From Cordilura impudica (taxonomy: Eukaryota > Arthropoda > Insecta > Diptera > Scathophagidae), in NCBI GenBank assembly GCA_963682025.1, contig OY821517.1:103270412-103334411 (forward strand): a stretch of 64,000 nucleotides of DNA, read 5' to 3'. The notes beneath the pieces were generated by a model. It was given only the letters and a program-made list of their open reading frames with translations. It ran no database searches and was not told the DNA's origin. Positions 55,933 through 64,000 of this stretch are shown piece after piece. Within the stretch, counting starts at the first letter, position 1. Each line of letters starts with the position of its first letter. Position numbers and translations under genes: made by a program.

Positions 55933-57809
55933 TTAAATTAATGATTTGGCCATTTGCCGTTTAGCAGGTGGCTGTAGATCAACATCACTGCTCTCTTTAA
56001 TATCTTGGTCAACCTCATCATCATCAGAAAGGTCGATAATTTCGTCCAACAAATATTCTGCAGTTTCATCTTTGTCTTCCCCTTCTTCCCCTTTTTCCTC
56101 GTCTTCCTCTTCTTTAAAGGTGTTTTTATACCACCAACAAATTTCAGCGAGTATTGCATCTGGAGATTTCTTTCCTCTGTACCTGAAACGAAAATAGTTT
56201 TCAATCGTTAACATGTTTAAATTGTGCACTCTGACAAAGATATTAGAAAAATCTAGGAATTCAAAATATGTACACTCTAAAGTTCAAATCGAAGCGCAGT
56301 TTGGTGATAACATTCGCCTGGGTCATCAGATTCAGTTGGCAACTGTTGAGCGAGTTGATCAAGATGCTGATGCAAGAGATGAATTTTGTGCGACATATTA
56401 ACTCTAATTTCATCGAAAGCTGCCAACATGTTTGCAACAGATTGCCTGTAGTTGTCTTTGCGTTCTTTACCCAAAAGTCCTTTAATGACTGTTTTCAATG
56501 CGAGCCATGCATTTAATTCTCGGTCTGTCAGAACTCGGTCAAAATCTTGACGACTCATTAGTTTCCGTATGTCGGAACCATTGACAACCTTTTCCTGAAT
56601 TTTGGCGTTACTTAGTCTTGTTAAAATGTCTTTTAAGCGGTTGAATACTGCGATACATTTCAAAAAAATTTTAGCAATGCCAAGTTTAATGTGGAGCAAT
56701 GGCAACAAATTTTTTTTTTAGGAACAAGACTTTCGTGTAGCCTATTGTTTTTAGGACATTTCCGTCCAATACAACTATTCCAGTTATGCTGTTTGTACTG
56801 GTTTCTTCCTTTAATACCTTCTCCGTATCGTGAATCCCAATCGCACAAAAAACACGGATATTTTGGACGGCCAGATGCTGTTAAGCCTGTAAATAATGAA
56901 ACTATTTTGAGGTCACAGCAAATGCGCCACTGGTGTTCGTTATATTTGACTACTTCCAGAATGTGTTTCAAATTATCGAAATTTTCACTAGTGTCAGTGT
57001 TATACGCAACCGGAACAGAAGGCATTCTATTTGTCTTATGCAAAAGCACAACTTTTAAGCTGATTAGTGAGCTATCGATGAATAAACGCCAATCATCTTT
57101 TTTTATACGTTAACCCTATCGTCTCCATTAACTTTTTAATTTCGTTGCAATAAGCGAAATTTTTTGCATCATTCACATTGAAGAACTTTTCTAACTCCTT
57201 TTGGCGTTTTCGATATGCTGTTACTTTGGTTCCTTTCAAAAATGAAGCCAGTAGTTCTGATTTTTTCTGAGTCAAACACAAATTTGCAACAATTCCATCC
57301 AATTGGTTTTGTGTGACCAGGATTGGGTCCGTTGATGTTTCATAGGATGTACCTTCACCAGGGTCGTATTCTGAGAAGAAATCCATGGATGTAGCAGCGG
57401 CGGTTATAGCACTGATATCTGTTGGAAGATCAATACTTCGGTATGTTGGTACTGGAACGAATTCTGAGTGCGGTAATGGTAATTGGACACTTGGCACTGC
57501 TACATAGGTTTTATTCTCTGCTTTCCTTCTATTCAAAGTTTTATGGTAGTTTATACATCCATAGCAATTTTCTTCTTGATGCGGGCTGTTGTCTAACCAC
57601 ATCATTGGTATACCAAAAGGCATAGCCTTCTTCTTTTCACTTTTCCATTGCATAAGAGTTGAATAGCAATTAAAGCAAACTTTTTTAGGGGCATAGTTTA
57701 CGTCAGTGATAAACTCTTGCGACAGATATTGTTTATAGGCTTCCAAAAAAAAAATCACTCGCATTGCCACATTACAAAAATGGTCCATTTTACATTTTGG
57801 TTCCGACAT
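55933..57809 (-). pseudogene. Chapaev3-like transposase, frameshifted
   Basis: Reads from 57809 (MSEPKCKMDHFCNVAMRV) to 57093. A one-base slip in an A-run near 57105 ends the frame, and the adjacent frame goes straight on with DDWRLFIDSSLISLKVVLLH and 57049-56660 (VKYNEHQWRICCDLKIVSLF, RPKYPCFLCDWDSR). A second break leads to 56708-56277 (LPLLHIKLGIAKIFLK, NMSHKIHLLHQHLD, ESDDPGECYHQ). A last piece, 56229-55933, carries KKSPDAILAEICWWYKN and an acidic tail (EEEDEEKGEEGEDKDE). The N-terminal Cys-rich part (CFNCYS, CYGCINYH) suggests a zinc-binding domain. I recognise the FIDSS..SLK.VLLH / EHQW.ICGDLK / LPPLHIKLG signature from insect transposase-like proteins. Confidence 0.78.
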
Positions 57810-58179
57810 TTTTAATACGATATATATTATATAATGTTTTTTTTTTTTTTGTTATTTTTATGAAACCGATGCACTTAACTTAAATCACTCACAAAATTAA
57901 ATAAGTTTCAAAAAAATTAATAGCGAATTTTATCACGACCGAGCGAAAATTAAAAGACATCAGCTTCGGCTGAGTTTCGAGTCTTAACGGAATCTTCATT
58001 TTTGGAAATTCGTTCGTTTGTACGAAATAAAAAAAACGCTACCTGTGGCTGAAAACCAAAAAGTTGTTTTACTAATTCCTCATTCTTGGAACTTCCCTTT
58101 TTAATTACTTCTACCTAAATCGCTATTTATTTAATGGTTTTGGGTTTTTAACGCAAATTATCGACTAAGGCCATTTCCA

Positions 58180-58569
58180 TTTCAAATGGAATTTATTGAA
58201 GAAACTGAGAAGCATATTATAGATCAAACAGAAAGCAAAAAAGACCTATTTATTTTTTAAAAAGCATGAAAAAAAATAATTTTTCCATCATTTTGCTTAA
58301 TAAGCATACAAAAATTTTCTAAATCAATTTTTTTAAAAATTTTAATTGTGGCACAGGTCTCTGGCAATAATTTGGCGGATTGAAAAAATATCAATTAGTT
58401 GACGAGTTATAACCAATCGGCATTTACTGCGAAGTTCGAAGGTCGATTAAAAAAATTCGAACTAACATAAACAAACGCCGCGATACGGGTCTTCTAATTT
58501 AGCTTAAATTTTCAACCCTCACTCTCAGAATCGACCTAACTTTTGCTAACCTGAATTTGTTCCACAGTG
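58180..58569. repeat. Right TIR of the Chapaev3-like element
   Basis: Inverted partner of 55330-55745, ending CCTGAATTTGTTCCACAGTG at 58569. Confidence 0.85.
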
Positions 58570-58930
58570 TTATCGAAGGGGGAGAAATCACACGGTGCTA
58601 AATCAGGCAAGTAGGTTTCTTATGTACATAATGATATGAGTCGAATTTTGAATGAAAAGTTCAAGAACCACTGCAGTTTCTGGCTGGAGTTTCAGGCAAA
58701 TGATGCATGTAACTGAAATAATATTCATTGTGAATGCACCACATCACGATAATTGCAGAAAACCATTAACATAGACTTAATTTTTGAACGACTTTGGTCT
58801 AATCATTTCTATCTTGATTTACCTTTTGCACGCTATTTGTTTGGTTGGTCGGTTGTTTTGAAACGGTAGGAGTATTCGCAAGTTTTCTTACTCGTGATTA
58901 GGAGTTTCACTTCATTATTGTAGTCAGTTG

Positions 58931-59672
58931 TTAATACCAGAAATATGAATGCCATGCTCTTTAAAAAAATAGCGGTTTTGGAACCAATTTTGCATAAATG
59001 GATAAAATTGAATAACTTTGGCATTTCCGCGAGCATCAGCAATATAAATAATTTGAGTTTTTGTAGATACATTTTATCCCCTTTATACAGCAGGAGTATT
59101 TCTTTATGAAACATGATTTCTGTTGCTATGATTTGTTTTTTGCCACTAAAATTTTTACAGCATTCCAGTCTAAAACTTTTCGTACTTTTTGTGTTTTAAA
59201 ATCTTCTTGGCTTTGACTTTTTGCAACAAATAGTCGTAGTACTAAGCTTATTTCGCCTGCTTTTCTACAAGATATGTTTGGGCTCTTTTCAGTTTGCTTT
59301 CTATATTACAAACATTATGCGAACCTTTCTCTCTTCCCGAAAGTTATTGAAAATTATGAATGATTTATCACGTACTCATTTTATTCAAACTCAGAAGGAA
59401 TGAACGGGTTTGCCATTGATCAAAAGACAAAATTCACATGATATTTTCTAAAAAATTAAGAAGAAAACGTGAGTTAAGTTTTGTTCGATCTCATTCCTTA
59501 TACCAAATCAATAATGTTATTTTAAGATCTGTTAATTTTTCCAAAAATATGATTATAATGCAACTATTTCATACTTTTCCATTGAATTTTCTCCCCTCGC
59601 TCTGTGCTTCTTGAAACGCTTATAATTTGAATTTGCTTAAGTCGACCAAAACTATAAATCATTGACCGTCCC
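58931..59672. other. No recognisable gene
   Basis: Possible further decay of the mariner at the left side. Otherwise anonymous. Confidence 0.4.
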
Positions 59673-59717
59673 TGGTATCGTATAGTAGGCCTAGATCGAC
59701 TATTAATTTCTTACTTG
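59673..59717 (+). repeat. GTCC repeat distal-end scrap, copy 11
   Basis: GGTATCGTATAGTAGGCCTA through TTTCTTACTTGT; only the last 45 bp remain. Confidence 0.75.
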
Positions 59718-59734
59718 TTTTTGTATTAATATAA

Positions 59735-60120
59735 GTGAGTTCCGCTGACTGCTTGATTTATGGAGGCTGCCCTAAATCGTGTTTTTTCATATTTTCTGGT
59801 AAAATGCATTTAGGAGATGATAATAATCTTAAAAACATTTCAAATTCTAAAAAACTAAATTCATTGCAATATCTCTGTGCATATATAATAAGATCTCTCA
59901 TGCAATTTGGTCTGAAAAACAACTGACATCTGGTATGAACTTCGACATATCAGTAGAACATATAAGGCCTTTTTGGGAATAAGTTTTAACTAAAGAAAAT
60001 ACAGTCTAACTGTATCACCTTCGAAGGCTACTCTACCACAATCATTATATCTTGAGTGAATAGGAGATGCTAGACTGGTCCAGGATGCTACCTTTCAGTA
60101 CTCCGGATGTTATTTGGCAT
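59735..60120 (+). pseudogene. Possible non-LTR post-RT scrap
   Basis: YIIRSLMQFGLKNN followed by WYELRHISRTYKAFLG resembles the conserved RSILEYGS..W.P..HI.RIE..Q..FL block seen at 3018-3120. No RT motifs. Weak. Confidence 0.3.
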
Positions 60121-60127
60121 AACCAAA

Positions 60128-60911
60128 ACAAGTAAGAAAATTATAGTCGGTCTAGACCGACTATACGATACCCTATACCATGCGTTTAGAGACCCTATCT
60201 CTCAGGCCCAACTAACTGGATATAGAAAATAAGCATAAACCAAATTTGTGTGGGATTTTTATTATTTTTTTTGGCTGGAGATATGAAAAAGTTCATATCG
60301 GATGCTATATCAATATGGGGACTAGGTCCAGAAATGGACCAATCCTGATCATGTTTGGTAAAGTCTCTTGTATTTTGCAAAAATATATACAAACAAAATT
60401 TGAGAAGAATCAGTGCAATATTTTTGTTTTTTGAAGATCGGGAAGCAGCTCTATATGGGGCCTATGACTAAGAGTTGTCCAATAGGGATCATTTTTAGAC
60501 TACTGATTAATGGATGTAATATATACATACAAACCCAATGTGACTAAGATTTGTATGATAATTTGGATCTAATGGCAATATATGTTGATTTCATAGGGGT
60601 CATTTGTATGAGGGCTAGGTCTGAACATGGACCGATTCTTACCAATTTCAATAGCGTTCATCCCATGGCCGATAAAAGATCAAATACCAAATTTTGTCAA
60701 AATATATTCATATTTGCGACCTGCAGTTTGATTACAAGCTTTACATGGACACACAGACGGATGGACGGACGGACATCGTTAAATCGAATCAGATAGTGAT
60801 TCTGATTCGATCGGTACAATTAAAGATGGGTGTAGGTCAAATATTTTTGGTTGTTACAAACAGCAGCACAAAGTCATTATACCCAAACCACATAGTGGTA
60901 TAGGGTATAAA
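60128..60911 (-). mobile_element. GTCC repeat, copy 12
   Basis: Inverted complete copy with an intact palindrome AGTCGGTCTAGACCGACT and proximal end CCACATAGTGGTATAGGGTA. A deletion of about 20 bp lies at 60431. Minisatellite (GGAC)n at about 60757-60774. Confidence 0.92.
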
Positions 60912-60914
60912 TAG

Positions 60915-62510
60915 TTTTCATGGTTTACCCTATATCATCTGTCGCTACTGTATGCCTCGAGTAGATTACAGTATTATCTTGGTGTGATAGTTTTAAGTTT
61001 TTGAATTAATTGCAAATGACACAAATACCGCAGAGCACACTTGTGTATTCTCGAATGCAATTTCCATAGTACATGTAACCCTATGGATCTGTTCGACTGT
61101 TAAAAAGCTTTTGCGAAACTAAGCTGATAGCTTGATATAAGTTTCTTTAATTGAGTAATATTATGTATTCTAGAACTGATAATATTTTCAAAGAATATTC
61201 CTGTAATTGGTAGCAGTGATATTGGTTGATAGGATTTAATGATCTCAATCGCCTTTCCCAATTTTAGTATCAGTATTACATGGGCTACCTTTAAACACCT
61301 GGATTTTCAATGCAGCATTAAAGAGAGATGTTAATTATACCCTATACCACTATGTGGACTTTGTGCTGCTGTTTGTAACAACCAAAAATATTTGACCTAC
61401 ACTCATCTTTAATTATACCGATCGAATCAGAATCACTTTCTGATTTGATTTAACGATGTCCGTCCGCCCGTCTGTGTGTCCATGTAAAGCTTGTAATCAA
61501 ACTGCAGGTCGCAAATATGAATATATTTTGATGAAATTTAGTATTTGATCTTCTATCGGCCATGGGATGAACGCTATTGAAATTGGTGTGAATCGGTCCA
61601 TGTTCAGACCTAGCCCCCATACAAATGACCCCTATGAAATCAACATATATTGCCATAGGATCCAAATCAACATAAAAATGTTATCAAATTGGGTTTGTAT
61701 GAATATATTACTTCCATTAATCAGTAGTCCAAAAATGATCCCTATTGGATAACTCTTAGTCATAGGCCCCATATAGATCTGCTTCCCGATCTTCACTTAA
61801 ATCTATTAAAAAAAAAAACAAAAATAATGCACAGATTTTTCTCAAATTTGGTTTGTATATATTTTTGCAAAATGCAAGAGACTTAACCAAACACAGTCAA
61901 GATCGTTCCATTATTGGGCCTAGTCCCCATATAGATATAGCATCCGATATTAACTTTTTCATATCTACAGCCAAAAAAATTAATAAAAATCCCACACAAA
62001 TTTGGTTTATGCTTATTTTCTATATCCAGTTATTTGGGCCTAAGAGATAGGGTCTCTAAACGTATGGTATAGGGTATCATATAGTCGGTCTCGACCGACT
62101 ATAATTTTCTTACTTGTTTTACTATTACTTGATTAGGAAAATTTTTTAGAAGCTGAGCACTAACAAGTTCATAACCAAGAGATTTTTTAACTTTAAAGAT
62201 ATTAATTCTATTAATTCTAGTATCATTGCTTCATCAATGCTGTCATTCTCAGTGATTGTAATAAAACCACTGAATATGTTGTTGTTAAGATATGAGTTAT
62301 TTTTGTTAGTGTTACTATAGATCATATTTTTTTCCGAATACTATTTTTATACGTGCTTGAAGACTATTGACTTCTTCAGAGTTATTTTTTGCCCAAATAC
62401 GATTATCGTTTAAGACGGGGGACTTGTAATTAATTGGTCTGCGAGTAACTTGTTTCACTATCATATGTTTAATGCGTCAGATAATTACTAACGTTGATTT
62501 CTTTAAATGT
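60915..62510 (-). pseudogene. Reverse transcriptase N-terminal part, split and frameshifted
   Basis: From about 62470 the minus strand reads RRPINYKSPVLNDNRIWAKN (the pre-RT spacer), then after stops KVKKSLGYELVSAQLLKNFPNQ, which matches the K.SPG.D.I....LK.LP pattern at the start of RT. After the inserted repeat (62116-61336) it resumes with SLFNAALKIQVFK, VILILKLGKAIE, SYQPISLLPITGIFFENIISSRI, and in a further frame TVEQIHRVT. These are RT fingers motifs (K..YRPISLLP...K.FE..I). Motifs B and C are not present in the window. Confidence 0.7.
61336..62116 (+). mobile_element. GTCC repeat, copy 13
   Basis: Nearly complete, with a short proximal deletion (TGTGG directly followed by ACTTTGTGCTGC) and palindrome AGTCGGTCTCGACCGACT. 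Its insertion splits the RT pseudogene. Confidence 0.9.
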
Positions 62511-62935
62511 TTGTATTTCGAGTTTTAATTTGGGCTGCACTGTTTGTTGAATTTTTATCAGTTGGGGAAAGAGATTGTTGCCATTTGCTACTAAGTTTGC
62601 GCTTTTTCTTTTCTACCATGACTTTAACATTTTCTGTGTATGGGGAAATAAACTATTTATCAGTTGCAACTGGTGTACTTTGTCATTCTTTGAATCTAAA
62701 TGTTTCATTTTCAATATCATCTATCGTGGTTATGGATGTGTTTATCATAGATAGATTTATTTACCAAATGTATAAAATAGTTCCAATCAGTTGATTTGAT
62801 TACGAGTCCTTTCTGACATACATATATGCGAAATTTTATCCTCATGGTATGTAAGGTATATCGGGGAATGCTCAGAACTTATTTAATAGCCATCTGCCTA
62901 CTGAAATATTGTTTAAGTTAATTTTTGTCGATATA

Positions 62936-63420
62936 ATAAGTAAGAAATTTATAGTCGGTTTAGGCAAGCTATGCGATGCCCTATACCATGCGTTTCGAGA
63001 CCCTATTTCTTAGATCCAACTAACTAGATATAGAAAATAAGCATAACCATATTTGAGTGGCATTGTTATTAACTTTTTTACCTTCGGATATGAAAAAGTG
63101 CATTTCGGATGCTATATATATAATGAAAACTTGGTCGAAAAATGGACCGATCCTGACGATATTTGGTAAAGTCACTTAGTTTTTGCGAAAACATATCCAA
63201 ATCAAATTTGAGAAAAATCTGTGCAATATTTTTTATTTTTGACAGATTTAAGAGAAGATCGAGATTCAGCTTCACCTGGGGGCTATGACTAAGAATTACC
63301 CTATAGGGTTTGTTTTTAGACTATTGATATGTGGATACAATAAATATAAACAAACCCAATTTGCCGAGATCTATATGATAATTTCGAGATTATGCCAACT
63401 TAAGTCGATCTTATGTTACA
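62936..63420 (-). mobile_element. GTCC repeat, copy 14, truncated and diverged
   Basis: Distal half only. ATAAGTAAGAAATTTATAGT and the palindrome region (AGTCGGTTTAGGCAAGCT) are decayed, then the middle region to about 63420. Minisatellite and proximal end absent. Confidence 0.8.
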
Positions 63421-64000
63421 AAAATTCTAAACACATAACATAGTTGTATAAAAATTCAGTGAGATCGGGATGTTTGATTCTATATGTTGGCCAATAATTT
63501 CGCTTCCCTGTAGCTACGACATCGCAACCAGTATTTATAGAGACGATGTAAAGTATTTACCCACAATGTGTTTATTTTACATGGAATTAAAATATTTGTA
63601 TCTCATAATTCAAAATATATTTTTTTCTGAAACAAGTGATGGTTTATAAGGTCTATTCTTTCAGACTAAAGAGTGGTTTCCAAAATATGCAACGCATAAC
63701 ACCGCGTTACAAAAAAGAGCTTTTGTTCTGTCCTATGAACCAAATATACTTTTTGGAAAGGGAAGAACAAATAAAAATACACGTATATCGGCGATTTTCA
63801 TGTACACGTCAGAATTTTGTTTTATTATGTATAAAGTATAAAGCACGTAGTGTCCGTCTGTCCGCCTGTGTGAAAGACTTTCGATCGATTTGTTAACCCT
63901 TTTTCAGTGATCCAATCGAGCTGAATTTTTGCAGGCGGACTTGTGGAAATGTCTGTATGACGTCAAGTTTTTTAAAAAATAGATTTTTATCAATTCTCAG
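63421..64000. other. No gene; a different GTCC-containing stretch at the edge
   Basis: At about 63850 GTCCGTCTGTCCGCCTGTGT occurs next to sequence unlike the main GTCC family (ATCGAGCTGAATTTTTGCAG). It may be the start of another repeat subfamily running out of the window. Confidence 0.4.

Larger units (their letters stand above)
55330..58569 (-). mobile_element. Chapaev3-like DNA transposon, 3240 bp, long TIRs
   Basis: Termini CACTGTAGAACAAATTCAGG (left) and, reversed, CACTGTGGAACAAATTCAGG (right). The inverted repeats extend about 0.4 kb (55330 to about 55745; about 58180-58569). It is flanked by TTA on each side (55327-55329, 58570-58572), a 3-bp duplication. CACTG ends with a 3-bp TWA target match what I know of Chapaev3 in the CACTA-Mirage-Chapaev group. 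The transposase is on the minus strand and lightly damaged. The superfamily call is by family memory only. Confidence 0.75.
55140..58930 (-). mobile_element. Mariner remnant split by a Chapaev3-like element
   Basis: Minus-strand mariner transposase pieces flank the insertion. Right of it (58930-58573) are RSKIKSMLMVFCNYRDVVH and TYLPDLAPCDFSPF. Left of it (55329-55140) is NPFGNPF, matching the PKSAFEKCFEDWKKRWHKCI-type C-terminus in decayed form. The pieces meet at the TTA target. TIRs were not found. Confidence 0.6.
60915..62800 (-). mobile_element. Jockey-group non-LTR remnant, split by a GTCC repeat
   Basis: Minus-strand pol pieces on both sides of GTCC repeat copy 13: 62800-62117 (before) and 61335-60915 (after). 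No 5' end or tail seen. Limits are approximate. Confidence 0.65.

Noticed and set aside
60551..60796. Family of 60-98 codon frames with YVDFIGVICMGARSEHGPI, recurring in nearly every GTCC repeat
   Set aside because: They follow the repeat itself on both strands, vary in ends and are open or closed irregularly between copies; more likely a by-product of stop-poor repeat DNA. A synonymous-to-nonsynonymous test over many copies would settle it.

Overview
The window is AT-rich genomic DNA from an insect, most likely a higher (cyclorrhaphan) fly. The evidence is the repeat content: Tc1/mariner, Transib, hAT, Chapaev-like and Helitron DNA transposons, jockey-group non-LTR retrotransposons, and a roughly 0.8 kb repeat with a GTCC minisatellite of the kind scattered through fly genomes. 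I cannot name the genus. I see no convincing host gene, tRNA, rRNA or CRISPR. It reads as an intergenic or heterochromatic transposon graveyard with many elements nested in others, so their relative ages can be read off.

Layout. 1-3580: jockey-group retrotransposon remnant split by a 1.26 kb mariner. 3643-7490: a complete Transib element with an open transposase frame of 673 codons carrying all the DDE and zinc-ligand residues expected of the RAG1/Transib family. It abuts a second, 5'-truncated Transib (7496 to about 8500), with only a shared CGTCG between them. 9-14 kb: mostly anonymous sequence with degraded Tc1 and repeat pieces. 14.4-18.3 kb: the first of three long-inverted-repeat (foldback) elements; the other two (30536-32426, 44395-47270) have 8-bp duplications of hAT type. 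19-26 kb: a short Helitron, then one GTCC repeat carrying two independent non-LTR insertions, followed head-to-tail by another GTCC repeat. 28.7-37 kb: Transib ends, a GTCC repeat with a nested foldback hAT, and about 500-bp tandem and inverted units containing a hammerhead-ribozyme motif (probably Penelope-like). One of those units is split by a 3.0 kb Helitron loaded with two satellite-like arrays.

37-64 kb: more GTCC repeats, several Tc1/mariner remnants, a second Helitron with Rep-protein N-terminal repeats (52.6-55.1 kb), a 3.24 kb Chapaev3-like transposon (55330-58569) inserted in a mariner, and a jockey-group remnant split by a GTCC repeat.

The genes do not form an operon or pathway; each coding stretch is a transposase, Rep or reverse transcriptase of a selfish element. 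Only the Transib transposase appears intact. The most notable items are that Transib with V(D)J-signal-like ends, the pair of Transibs sharing one target site, the kilobase-long-TIR hAT elements, and the hammerhead motif. All alignments were made by eye from the sequence and remembered family features; none was confirmed by a database search.
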